A DNA stretch of 40,901 nt from an uncultured Porphyromonas sp. (GTDB taxonomy: Bacteria > Bacteroidota > Bacteroidia > Bacteroidales > Porphyromonadaceae): the NCBI RefSeq assembly GCF_915070105.1, contig NZ_CAJZFJ010000009.1, positions 1 to 40,901 of the forward strand, in the 5' to 3' direction. Position 1 is the stretch's first letter; the number at the start of each line of letters is the position of its first letter. The notes under the pieces are model-generated. The model was not told the DNA's origin and ran no database searches. It saw only the letters and a list, made by a program, of their open reading frames with translations. Shown one piece after another: positions 1-6,837 of this stretch. The position numbers were made by a program, and so were the translations under genes.

Positions 1-71
1 TGAGTTAGGCTTTATCCCGCGAGCGAATGCTACTCGCTTCTGCTGTCATATCAATCTTCTCTCTCCCATAG

Positions 72-105
72 AAGAGGTGATGCCAGAGTGGTGTCACCTC
101 TTTTT
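72..105 (+). terminator. Intrinsic terminator
   Basis: The arms AAGAGGTGA (72-80) and TCACCTCTT (94-102) pair perfectly around a 13-base loop and run into a T-tract. This would end a + strand transcript entering from before the window. Confidence 0.7.
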
Positions 106-163
106 CGTTTTTCTCCTTGTTGCTTTGTTCCTCTTCTTCGGTGATCGTAGAGACGGATTTTAT

Positions 164-171
164 TATCTTTG
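164..171 (+). promoter_or_regulatory. Bacteroidetes -7 promoter box for the ClbS-like gene
   Basis: TATCTTTG matches the Bacteroidetes TAnnTTTG -7 consensus. No clear TTG box is visible at the expected -33 distance. Transcription would start near 177, giving a leader of about 65 bases. Confidence 0.5.
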
Positions 172-242
172 GTGTGCTTCTCAGGAATATCATCCCTCTG
201 GGGAGAGATTCTGACGGGGTATAATAGATGATATGAGTGAAC

Positions 243-785
243 ATGCGAGGACCTACTAATCTAAAAGACTTCCTTCGGCAGGCAGAGGCTGGCTGGATGG
301 AGCTGTGGAGCGTCATTGATGGGCAAAGTCCCGAGGAGCAAGAAAAGCCCTTCCCCGAAGGTGTAGCGACCTTGGGTAAGGAGAAGCATTGGGCTCGAGA
401 CCGCAACCTTCGTGATGTGCTGGTGCATTTGTATGCTTGGCATAGGCTACTGCTTGACTGGGTGGAGGCTGGTCGTGGAGGTGTGGCTCGTCCTTTCCTT
501 CCTGCACCGTATAATTGGCGCACTTATCCCGAGATGAATCGGGTGATTTGGGAGCAAAATCAAGCGATATCACTCTCGGAGGCAAAGACGAACCTCAGGC
601 AAAGCCATGCCGAGGTGATGCTGCTCCTTGGTGGGCTTACCGAGGAAGAACTCTTTTCGCAGGGCTTCTTTCCCTGGGTGGGGAAGACGGCACTCAGTGA
701 TTATTGCTACGCTTCGACCACGGCACACTATCGCTGGGCGGTGATGAAGCTCCGTCGGGTAGGGCGTCTGGCTCAGATAGGCTAG
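243..785 (+). CDS. ClbS/DfsB family four-helix bundle protein
   Basis: A protein of about 180 residues resembling the ClbS/DfsB family (DUF1706). Family landmarks are visible in order: PTNLKDF near the N-terminus, then DRNLRDVLVHLYAWHRLLLDW, where the conserved DRN.RDVL and H..LL..W positions lie, then FLPAPYNW, and a C-terminal Y.ASTTAHYRWA-like segment. The founding member ClbS protects colibactin producers by hydrolysing the toxin's cyclopropane; most homologues in other bacteria have no known substrate. ATG 243 is chosen because the family usually starts just before PTNLKD; GTG 237 is two codons upstream in frame. The gene appears to be a single unit with its own upstream promoter box, and DUF4286 follows from a separate promoter. 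The family call is confident; the substrate is unknown. Confidence 0.85.
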   Translation: MRGPTNLKDFLRQAEAGWMELWSVIDGQSPEEQEKPFPEGVATLGKEKHWARDRNLRDVLVHLYAWHRLLLDWVEAGRGGVARPFLPAPYNWRTYPEMNRVIWEQNQAISLSEAKTNLRQSHAEVMLLLGGLTEEELFSQGFFPWVGKTALSDYCYASTTAHYRWAVMKLRRVGRLAQIG

Positions 786-799
786 AGGATCTTTTGCCG

Positions 800-807
800 T
801 ATCTTTG
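800..807 (+). promoter_or_regulatory. Bacteroidetes -7 promoter box for DUF4286-ruvC
   Basis: TATCTTTG lies between the ClbS-like stop codon and the DUF4286 start. Predicted transcription starts near 813, only about 20 bases before ATG 835. This box also argues against the upstream TTG start at 805, which overlaps it. Confidence 0.55.
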
Positions 808-834
808 TGTGCTAGAAAAGGAAAAGAGAATAAA

Positions 835-1146
835 ATGATCCTATATAATACGACCTTTGTGATGGGGGAGCCCTCGGAGGGGGCTTTCCTTGAGTTTATG
901 AAGGAGGTTTACCTCCCTACACTGGCGCAGGATGAACTTGTGGAGGAGGGAAGCCTTCGCCTACACCGCATCGTGCCTCAGGACGAGGATGTGGACGGCA
1001 TTAGCTATGCCTTGCACTTCTACACACCTACCGAATATCATCTGCAGGACGTGCTCTCCAACACGGGGCTACGTCTTGCCGAGGCGCTTGTCGCACGCTT
1101 TGGGGAAGCGGTCATTGGCTTTAGTACCATCATGAAGGAGGTCTAG
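835..1146 (+). CDS. DUF4286 family protein
   Basis: A small protein of 103 residues starting MILYNTTFVM and ending FSTIMKEV, which I recognise as the DUF4286 type common in Bacteroidetes. It has no signal peptide or membrane segment, and the alternating hydrophobic pattern suggests a compact alpha/beta fold. The function is unknown. An in-frame TTG at 805 would add ten residues, but it overlaps the -7 promoter box, so ATG 835 is preferred. The stop is only 7 bases before the ruvC start, and a DUF4286-ruvC pairing is, as I recall, common in the phylum, so the two are probably co-transcribed. A role connected with DNA repair is only a guess from the neighbour. Confidence 0.8.
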   Translation: MILYNTTFVMGEPSEGAFLEFMKEVYLPTLAQDELVEEGSLRLHRIVPQDEDVDGISYALHFYTPTEYHLQDVLSNTGLRLAEALVARFGEAVIGFSTIMKEV

Positions 1147-1153
1147 TCAGGCG

Positions 1154-1732
1154 ATGAAGCAAGTCTCTGAGCGCATCATCATGGGGATTGACCCAGGTAC
1201 GATTATCATGGGCTATGGTCTGCTGCGGGTAAGAGGGCAGGAGGCCGAACTTCTCGCTCTGGGGACGATCAACCTCAATAAGTTTGACAACCATTATATC
1301 CGTCTGCGTCGGATCTTCGACCGAGTGCAAGGGCTCATCGACGAATACCATCCCGATGAACTTGCCATCGAGGCTCCCTTCTTCGGCAAGAACGTCCAGA
1401 GTATGCTCAAGCTAGGACGTGCCCAAGGGGTAGCTATGGCGGCAGCCCTTACACGTGACATCCCCATCACCGAGTACGTCCCTATGCGTATCAAGCAAGC
1501 CATTACAGGCAACGGCGGTGCTTCTAAGGAGCAGGTAGCGGGTATGCTCCAGCGCTACCTCAAGATCCCCGACGAAGACATGCCGAGGGAGTTGGATGCT
1601 ACCGACGGTCTCGCGGCGGCGCTCTGCCATCACTTCCTCACCTCCTCGCCCTTGAGGGCAGGGAAGGCTGGAGCGACGAAGAATTGGGAGGACTTTGTCC
1701 GTCAGAACCCCAATCGAGTCAAGGGCGTATAG
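1154..1732 (+). CDS. ruvC: Holliday junction resolvase RuvC
   Basis: RuvC is the dimeric endonuclease that cuts Holliday junctions in the RuvABC recombination complex. The 192-residue length is slightly above the usual 170-180. The RNase H-like catalytic acids are all visible: Asp13 in GIDPGT, Glu73 in AIEAPFFGKN, and Asp148 and Asp151 in LDATDGLAAA. The C-terminus carries a basic tail after the catalytic core. The chosen ATG gives a normal first beta strand (IIMGIDPGT); starting at Met10 would remove half of it. It follows DUF4286 by 7 bases. Its partner ruvA is in the same window but about 31 kb away on the other strand, beside sprA. No ruvB is visible. A strong hairpin ends the unit. Confidence 0.96.
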   Translation: MKQVSERIIMGIDPGTIIMGYGLLRVRGQEAELLALGTINLNKFDNHYIRLRRIFDRVQGLIDEYHPDELAIEAPFFGKNVQSMLKLGRAQGVAMAAALTRDIPITEYVPMRIKQAITGNGGASKEQVAGMLQRYLKIPDEDMPRELDATDGLAAALCHHFLTSSPLRAGKAGATKNWEDFVRQNPNRVKGV

Positions 1733-1793
1733 CCCTCCTAACTTGCGGGGAAGCCCAGCAAAGGGCTCCAAGCATAGGCCAAAGGGTGTAGCA

Positions 1794-1845
1794 AGACAAC
1801 CCTCCATGAGGTGGTACTAGTACCTTACCTCATGGGGGGTTGTCT
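1794..1845. terminator. Hairpin terminator between convergent ruvC and purN
   Basis: The arms 1794-1812 and 1827-1845 are 19 bases each and pair along their whole length with one T-G wobble. The 14-base loop contains the palindrome GGTACTAGTACC. A CTTTG tail follows on the + strand and the T-tract is weak, but the position between two convergent genes fits a terminator, possibly working in both directions. Confidence 0.75.
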
Positions 1846-1906
1846 CTTTGTTGGGGTTTGAGTGTGAGGCTCTTAGTGGGGAGCTTCGCTAAGCCTTTGG
1901 GTGAGG

Positions 1907-2476
1907 CTAGAGGAAGCGCAGATACTGTGCAATAGTAGTCGGGAAGAAGCGGTGCTCCAGCTCGTGAATACGACTTGCCAGCGTCTCGGGAGTGTCGTCG
2001 GGGAAGACGGGGCAGGTGGCTTGTAGGAGGTGTCGGCCATGGTCGTAGTCCTCGTCCACGAGGTGGATGGTGATGCCACTCTGGGCTTTGCCCGCAGCTA
2101 GGACGGCACGGTGGACGTGATCGCCGTACATGCCTTTGCCGCCGAAGTCGGGTAGGAGAGCAGGATGGATATTGATGATGCGCTCGGGATACTCCTTTAT
2201 ATATATAGGAGTGATGAGGCAGAGGTAGCCGGCTAAGACGATGAGATCTACCTGCTGAGCCTTCATGAGGGCAATCGGTTCGGCACCATCACGGAGCTGC
2301 TCGTTCGTGAAGTAGTGACACGGGATATTGAGCTTCTTGGCACGCTCAATAACGCCAGCCTGAGGGCGATTGGTAATGATCAGAGCTACCTCTGCTTCGC
2401 CTGTTTGGCGAAGATAACTAACGATCTGCTGGGCATTGGAGCCATTGCCAGAGGCTAGTATTGCTATTCGTTTCAT
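1907..2476 (-). CDS. purN: Phosphoribosylglycinamide formyltransferase PurN
   Basis: PurN transfers the formyl group from 10-formyltetrahydrofolate to GAR, the third step of purine synthesis. The protein is 189 residues, the usual size. The start MKRIAILASGNGSN is the classic N-terminal strand with the phosphate-binding GNGSN. The catalytic Asn and His are in the INIHPALLPDFGGKGMYG region, and the catalytic Asp is in HLVDEDYDHG. GKGMYGDHVH is the form I associate with Bacteroidetes. ATG 2476 is preferred over an in-frame upstream start that would add eight unrelated residues. It is transcribed away from acpP, and its promoter appears to lie inside the acpP leader. Confidence 0.95.
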   Translation of the reverse strand: MKRIAILASGNGSNAQQIVSYLRQTGEAEVALIITNRPQAGVIERAKKLNIPCHYFTNEQLRDGAEPIALMKAQQVDLIVLAGYLCLITPIYIKEYPERIINIHPALLPDFGGKGMYGDHVHRAVLAAGKAQSGITIHLVDEDYDHGRHLLQATCPVFPDDTPETLASRIHELEHRFFPTTIAQYLRFL

Positions 2477-2485
2477 AAAATTACG

Positions 2486-2493
2486 TATCTTTG
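2486..2493 (+). promoter_or_regulatory. -7 promoter box for acpP-fabF-rnc
   Basis: TATCTTTG on the + strand, with TTG at 2461-2463, 22 bases upstream (slightly long). The predicted start is near 2499, leaving a leader of about 145 bases before acpP. The box sits just upstream of the purN start codon. Confidence 0.55.
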
Positions 2494-2587
2494 TGCACAA
2501 TTCTGCTCGATTTGTGCAGTGAGGGGATGGGTACTCCCGCCCCCAGGTACTGCTCAGAGAGGCATGTGCTGGAGAAGCCTTGCGCTA

Positions 2588-2595
2588 CAAAGGTA
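2588..2595 (-). promoter_or_regulatory. -7 promoter box for purN
   Basis: Read on the minus strand this is TACCTTTG, an exact TAnnTTTG match. The -33 region is weak. Transcription would begin near 2582 and give a leader of about 105 bases. It faces the + strand box at 2486-2493. Confidence 0.5.
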
Positions 2596-2644
2596 CGTGT
2601 AACAGGACAAACGTAAGACTATATAAACTCAAAAAGAAAAGAAC

Positions 2645-2884
2645 ATGTCACAGGAAATTCAGGACAAGGTAGTAGCCATCATCGTCGAAAAGCTCAACTG
2701 CGAAGCAAGCGAAGTAACTCCAGAAGCAAACTTCTCGAGCGACCTCGGTGCAGACTCACTTGACACCGTCGAGCTCATCATGGAGTTCGAAAAGGCCTTC
2801 GACATCCAGATCCCCGACCAGGACGCTCAGGGCATCAAGACTGTCGGTGATGCTATCGAGTACATCAAGGCTAAGAAGGCCTAA
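2645..2884 (+). CDS. acpP: Acyl carrier protein
   Basis: AcpP carries growing fatty-acid chains on a 4'-phosphopantetheine arm. The 79-residue acidic protein has the invariant attachment motif DSLD with Ser38, followed by the recognition helix TVELIMEFEKAF. The length is normal and no ambiguity exists in the start. An A-rich stretch precedes the ATG, typical of highly expressed Bacteroidetes genes. fabF starts 32 bases after the stop and rnc follows, so an acpP-fabF-rnc operon is likely. Confidence 0.98.
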   Translation: MSQEIQDKVVAIIVEKLNCEASEVTPEANFSSDLGADSLDTVELIMEFEKAFDIQIPDQDAQGIKTVGDAIEYIKAKKA

Positions 2885-2916
2885 TCTGCGGTCCTAACCG
2901 GAAAAGGATTCGACTG

Positions 2917-4173
2917 ATGGAACTCAAGAGAGTCGTCATCACTGGAATAGGCGCTATCTCACCTCTTGGGCATACCGCCCAAGAGACGTGGGAGGCCGTC
3001 GTAGCGGGTAAGAGTGGGGCAGGTCCCATCACGCTCTTCGATGCCTCAAAGTTCAAGACTACCTTTGCATGTGAGGTCAAGGGCTTCGATGTCGCAAAGT
3101 ATATTGACCGCAAGGAGGCACGCCGCCTAGACCGCTATGCTCAGTTTGCCATGGTGGCAGCCGAAGAGTGTATCGCCGATTCCAAGCTAGACCTTGACAA
3201 GGTCAATAAGAACCGTGTGGGCGTCGTCATCGCCTCTGGTATCGGAGGTTTAGGTACCTTCGAGGAAGAGGTGCGCGGCTATGATGCCGAGGCAGGTCCA
3301 CGCTTCAACCCCTTCTTCATCCCCAAGATGATCTCGGATATCTCCGCAGGTCATGTGTCGATGAAGTATGGCTTCCACGGCCCTAACTACTCTACTGCAT
3401 CTGCTTGTGCTTCGTCTACGAACGCACTGATCGATGCTTGCCACCTAGTCCGCCTAGGTAAGGCTGATGTCATCATCGCTGGTGGCGCAGAGGCTTCGAT
3501 CTGTGCAGCTGGTGTCGGTGGCTTCAACGCTATGAATGCCCTCTCTACACGCAACGATGATCCCGAGGGAGCTTCGCGCCCCTTCAGTGCCTCCCGTGAT
3601 GGCTTCGTCATGGGCGAAGGTGCTGCCTGTCTCGTCGTCGAGGAGCTGGAGCACGCCCTAGCACGTGGTGCGCATATCTATGCCGAACTCGTGGGCACAG
3701 GTCTGTCTGCTGACGCCTATCACCTAACGGCGACCCATCCCGACGGGCTGGGAGCCAAGCTGGTAATGACCAATGCACTCGAGGATGCCGGTCTATCCCC
3801 CGAGGATATCGACTACATCAACGTCCATGGTACCTCTACTCCCGTGGGCGATATATCGGAGTCAAAGGCAATCAAGGAGGTCTTCGGTGAGGCAGCCTAC
3901 AAGCTGAATATCAGCTCTACAAAGTCTATGACGGGTCACCTCCTCGGCGCCGCAGGTGCGATCGAGGCAGTCTTTGCCCTCAAGGCCGTAGAGGAGGATG
4001 TCGTTCCCCCGACGATCAACCATGCTAGCGACGATGAAGATCCCGAGATCGACTACAAGCTGAACTTTACGTTCAACGAGGCTCAGCGTCGTCCCGTGCG
4101 AGCAGCCCTCTCCAATACCTTCGGGTTCGGTGGGCACAACGCAAGTGTGATCTTCAAGAAGTACGTTAAGTAA
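2917..4173 (+). CDS. fabF: 3-oxoacyl-ACP synthase II (FabF)
   Basis: FabF condenses malonyl-ACP with acyl-ACP in type II fatty-acid elongation. At 418 residues it has the normal thiolase-fold size. The catalytic triad is visible: Cys164 in STASACASSTNA, His304 in NVHGTSTPVGD and His341 in SMTGHLLGAAGA, with the conserved Lys336 in TKSMTGH. The C-terminal SNTFGFGGHNAS motif is intact. An AAAAGG sequence before the ATG supports the start. Its position directly after acpP fits function and probably shared transcription; rnc follows after 85 bases. Confidence 0.98.
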   Translation: MELKRVVITGIGAISPLGHTAQETWEAVVAGKSGAGPITLFDASKFKTTFACEVKGFDVAKYIDRKEARRLDRYAQFAMVAAEECIADSKLDLDKVNKNRVGVVIASGIGGLGTFEEEVRGYDAEAGPRFNPFFIPKMISDISAGHVSMKYGFHGPNYSTASACASSTNALIDACHLVRLGKADVIIAGGAEASICAAGVGGFNAMNALSTRNDDPEGASRPFSASRDGFVMGEGAACLVVEELEHALARGAHIYAELVGTGLSADAYHLTATHPDGLGAKLVMTNALEDAGLSPEDIDYINVHGTSTPVGDISESKAIKEVFGEAAYKLNISSTKSMTGHLLGAAGAIEAVFALKAVEEDVVPPTINHASDDEDPEIDYKLNFTFNEAQRRPVRAALSNTFGFGGHNASVIFKKYVK

Positions 4174-4258
4174 CCTCTTACTCCCACCTCTCTGGACGAT
4201 CATCGGACAAGAACACCATAATAGTCCCTCTCTGTGAAAGGGGAGGAATATAGGATCT

Positions 4259-5062
4259 ATGATTGTAAGGCTCGTTCAGAATGTATTCTCTAGGCTCTTT
4301 GGACTTCGGTCCAAAGAGCCTTTATTTCATCTTGTCGAGATACTCGGCTTTGAGCCCCATGAGATGTCCTACTACGAGTTGGCCTTTCGGCACAGCTCTG
4401 TGAGTAAGACGGATGCGACAGGCTTTAAGCTCAATAATGAGCGCTTGGAGTTCCTCGGAGATTCTGTCCTCGCCACAGCGATGAGCCACTACCTTTATCT
4501 GAGTCACCCCACTTGGGATGAGGGGGAGCTGAGTAAGAGGCGAGGGGCTCTAGTCAAGCGAGCTGTAAACAACGCTGTAGCCCAGCGTATGGGGCTAGAT
4601 CGGATGCTCCAGATCCGCCGTGAGGCGCGCCATGGCAGTGCCGATATATATGGTAATACCCTAGAGGCTCTAATCGGTGCGATCTTCCTAGACCGTGGCT
4701 ATACGAAGGCTGAGGAGTTTGTTCATCACCGAGTGCTCCCTCTGTTTATTGAGTTGGAGCAAAGCCTACGGGAGCAGACGACCAACTATAAGTCCCTCCT
4801 GCTGGAGTGGACACAAAAGCATCGTCTTAGCCTAGACTTCCGCATGCTTCAGGAGCCTAAGCGGTCGGGTGCTTCCTTTATTTGTGGCGTCTATATCAGT
4901 GAGCGCAAGGTGGGTGTCGGCTCAGGGCTCAATAAAAAGGAAGCCCATCAAGATGCTGCTCACCGAGCCCTCTTGGCTCTCTGTGAAGCAGATTCCTCTG
5001 TGGCAGAGGAATTAGGTCTTCGGATCGAAGATCTTATGATGATCCCTACGGAGAAAGCCTAG
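4259..5062 (+). CDS. rnc: Ribonuclease III
   Basis: RNase III cuts double-stranded RNA in rRNA maturation and mRNA turnover. The 267-residue protein has the nuclease signature ERLEFLGDS at 61-69 and the second acidic motif NTLEALIGAIFLD near 133-145, with Glu136 retained; the Asp usual in the first position of that motif is Asn here, as I recall in other Bacteroidetes. A double-stranded-RNA-binding domain follows at about 175-245, ending in the NKKEAHQDAAHRALLAL helix. The N-terminal extension before LRSKEPLFHLVEILGF resembles other Bacteroidetes versions and supports this start. Unusually, codons 12-21 form a perfect hairpin with a UUCG loop (4292-4321). Confidence 0.96.
   Translation: MIVRLVQNVFSRLFGLRSKEPLFHLVEILGFEPHEMSYYELAFRHSSVSKTDATGFKLNNERLEFLGDSVLATAMSHYLYLSHPTWDEGELSKRRGALVKRAVNNAVAQRMGLDRMLQIRREARHGSADIYGNTLEALIGAIFLDRGYTKAEEFVHHRVLPLFIELEQSLREQTTNYKSLLLEWTQKHRLSLDFRMLQEPKRSGASFICGVYISERKVGVGSGLNKKEAHQDAAHRALLALCEADSSVAEELGLRIEDLMMIPTEKA
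4292..4321 (+). promoter_or_regulatory. UUCG-capped 13-bp hairpin inside the start of rnc
   Basis: The arms AGGCTCTTTGGAC (4292-4304) and GTCCAAAGAGCCT (4309-4321) are perfectly complementary around the tetraloop TTCG, with a closing C-G pair, the very stable cUUCGg form. TTTATTT follows. It lies about 33 bases inside rnc. It could be an RNase III autoregulatory site or a transcription attenuator. Confidence 0.7.
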
Positions 5063-5350
5063 GGAAAGACTTAGTCGAGAGGCTAGGTTCTGCGTATCTG
5101 GGAAAAAGATATATATATTGCAAAAATAAGTTGTCGCTTTTATTAAAAAGCGTTACCTTTGCATTGTAATTGGTAAGTCCCCTAAATAGACTGTTGTATG
5201 AAGATTGCTCAGCAGGGGACAGGATTCTTTCAGGTTAAGCCTGTGTGAGGTTGCTTCGAAGGTTATATACTTTGCACGGCTATAGCTATGCTCAAAGGCT
5301 GGGAATTCAGAAATGAGTTCAATTAAAAGGATAACTATAGTAAGGATTTT
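5063..5350 (+). other. Intergenic leader of the OmpA-like gene
   Basis: No open frame is convincing here. Apart from the promoter at 5131-5161, the stretch would be an untranslated leader of about 180 bases. It includes a small hairpin CAGG-TTAAG-CCTG. No known riboswitch is recognised. Confidence 0.5.
5131..5161 (+). promoter_or_regulatory. Bacteroidetes promoter for the OmpA-like gene
   Basis: TTG at 5131-5133 and TACCTTTG at 5154-5161 are separated by 20 bases, close to the ideal -33/-7 arrangement. The spacer contains GCTTTT...AAAAAGC, a small inverted repeat that may be an operator. The start is near 5167. Confidence 0.75.
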
Positions 5351-6673
5351 ATGATGTTAAGAAAGCTTTTAGTCGTCGCTATGTCTGGCTTTTTTCTTGT
5401 ACAGGGAATCTCGGCTCAGACTACGACGGACTCCGTCTACACTGTAGAGGTAAAGGATGCCAGCAAGTATAAGGTCGAAACAAATCTCTTTGGGAGTAAT
5501 TGGTTCTTCGGTCTTGGTGTTGGTGCCCAGATGTACTTCGGTGATCATGACAAGCAGATGAAGTTTGTAGATCGCCTAACTCCCAACTTCGAAGCTTATT
5601 TCGGTAAGTGGTTTACTCCAGGCATTGGGGTGCGCTTTGGTGCCAATGGCTACAAGATCAAGGGGCTATCAGGCTGGACTGGTCACAGAGGAGCTAACCC
5701 CAATGTGAATAGAGGAAACTACCGAGGCTTCATCGTAGGGTGGGATCCAGCTCGTCAACAAGGAAGCAAGCCCTATGATAAGGTGAATGTAGGTTACCCA
5801 CTCTATGAGACGGAGATGAAGTATCTCCACGCTCATGGAGACGTAATGTTCAACCTTACGCAGATGATCTGTGGCTACAATGAGCATCGGTTCTACTCGC
5901 TGATTCCTTATCTTGGAGTAGGGTTTGCTGCTAGCCTTGAGAAGGCTGCGACTACAGGGCAGCACTCGCACGAAGTGACGGGGAGTGTTGGTTTGATCAA
6001 CCGCTTCCGACTGAGCAGTGCTTGGGATATCAATCTTGATGTCCGCGCTGCCTATACAGGGGATCACTTCGACCAAGAGGATGTCTCAGCTAATCCTGAT
6101 AGGAAGTATATGTCCTATGCTGGTGCTGGTCGTTTTGGCGAAGGGTTGCTCACGGCTACTCTCGGTATTAGCTACAACTTCCCTCGTCGTGGATGGGATC
6201 GTAGTACAATAACCACAATCCGTGTTAATGAGCATGTCCTAGAGAGCCTACGAGGTCGTGTTAATGAGCTGCAGACAATCAATGATGACCTCCGCCGTCA
6301 GCTCGAGGAGGCTCTAAACCGCCCTGTCACTCCAGCTACGGTCACGGCAATGCCTCTGTTGGTTACCTTCCCTATCGACCGCTGGACGCTGTCGCATAAG
6401 GATCGTGTTAATCTAGGCTTCCTTGCCGATGCTCTGAAGGCTAATCCTAACCTTGTTTATATGGTTGCTGGCTATGCGGACAAGGATACCGGTAGTGAAA
6501 AGCGCAACGTCTTCCTCGCTCGTAAGCGAGCAGAAGTTGTCTTCGACTGCCTCGTTAATGAGTTTGGAGTCTCTGAGTCTCAGCTGAAGCTTGATTCTTT
6601 CGGTGGTGTTGGCAATCTCTACTACAACGACCCCCGCTGTAGCCGCTCTGTCCTAACGAAGGTTGCGGAGTAA
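5351..6673 (+). CDS. OmpA family outer-membrane protein
   Basis: A 440-residue protein with a cleavable signal peptide (hydrophobic core about residues 6-20, ending ISAQ). Residues about 45-280 carry the alternating pattern and G-rich turns of an outer-membrane beta barrel. A short coiled-coil-like linker follows (LRGRVNELQTINDDLRRQLE) and then an OmpA-type peptidoglycan-binding region near 345-435, with MVAGYADKDTGSEKRN and LARKRAEVVFDCL. The layout resembles the P. gingivalis Omp40/41 proteins, which anchor the outer membrane to the wall. The strand that normally reads V.F...S..I is divergent (LLVTFPIDRWTLS). The start could be ATG 5351 or 5354. It is a single-gene unit with its own promoter and terminator. 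Confidence 0.88.
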   Translation: MMLRKLLVVAMSGFFLVQGISAQTTTDSVYTVEVKDASKYKVETNLFGSNWFFGLGVGAQMYFGDHDKQMKFVDRLTPNFEAYFGKWFTPGIGVRFGANGYKIKGLSGWTGHRGANPNVNRGNYRGFIVGWDPARQQGSKPYDKVNVGYPLYETEMKYLHAHGDVMFNLTQMICGYNEHRFYSLIPYLGVGFAASLEKAATTGQHSHEVTGSVGLINRFRLSSAWDINLDVRAAYTGDHFDQEDVSANPDRKYMSYAGAGRFGEGLLTATLGISYNFPRRGWDRSTITTIRVNEHVLESLRGRVNELQTINDDLRRQLEEALNRPVTPATVTAMPLLVTFPIDRWTLSHKDRVNLGFLADALKANPNLVYMVAGYADKDTGSEKRNVFLARKRAEVVFDCLVNEFGVSESQLKLDSFGGVGNLYYNDPRCSRSVLTKVAE

Positions 6674-6745
6674 ACCCTCCTAGAGTCCTTTTAGGGATGT
6701 CACCTCTTGGTGGAGGCTCCGTAGCGAAAGGTCTATAAGGAAAAT

Positions 6746-6802
6746 CTCCCTCGTCAGCTCGTCGGCTTGTATCTAGGCCACGTAATGACGAGGGAGTTTT
6801 TT
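6746..6802 (+). terminator. Intrinsic terminator after the OmpA-like gene
   Basis: The arms CTCCCTCGTCA (6746-6756) and TGACGAGGGAG (6786-6796) are perfectly complementary across a 29-base loop and are followed at once by TTTTTT. The T-run continues into the -33 TTG of the next promoter. Confidence 0.85.
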
Positions 6803-6830
6803 GCTTATACCTAAGAACGTTATATCTTTG
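6801..6830 (+). promoter_or_regulatory. Promoter of the surface-polysaccharide locus
   Basis: TTG (6801-6803), a 19-base spacer and TATCTTTG (6823-6830) make a near-perfect Bacteroidetes promoter. The predicted start is around 6835-6838, which coincides with the ATG at 6838, so the message may have almost no leader. Confidence 0.8.
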
Positions 6831-6837
6831 TGGTTAC

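Larger units (their letters stand above)
1..236. other. Leading intergenic stretch, no gene supported
   Basis: No convincing coding region is seen in this stretch. The minus-strand open frame running through it and into the next gene has low-complexity Ser/Arg-rich sequence and matches nothing I know. It holds a terminator-like hairpin (72-105) and a promoter-like TATCTTTG (164-171), so it reads as the gap between an unseen upstream + strand gene and the ClbS-like gene. Confidence 0.6.

Noticed and set aside
220..226. TATAAT as a sigma-70 -10 box before the ClbS-like gene
   Set aside because: Bacteroidetes promoters use TAnnTTTG, and a good match lies upstream at 164-171; it also has no matching -35.
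5..523. Long minus-strand open frame overlapping the ClbS-like gene
   Set aside because: Ser/Arg-rich composition with no known domain; it is the antisense shadow of a well-supported gene.
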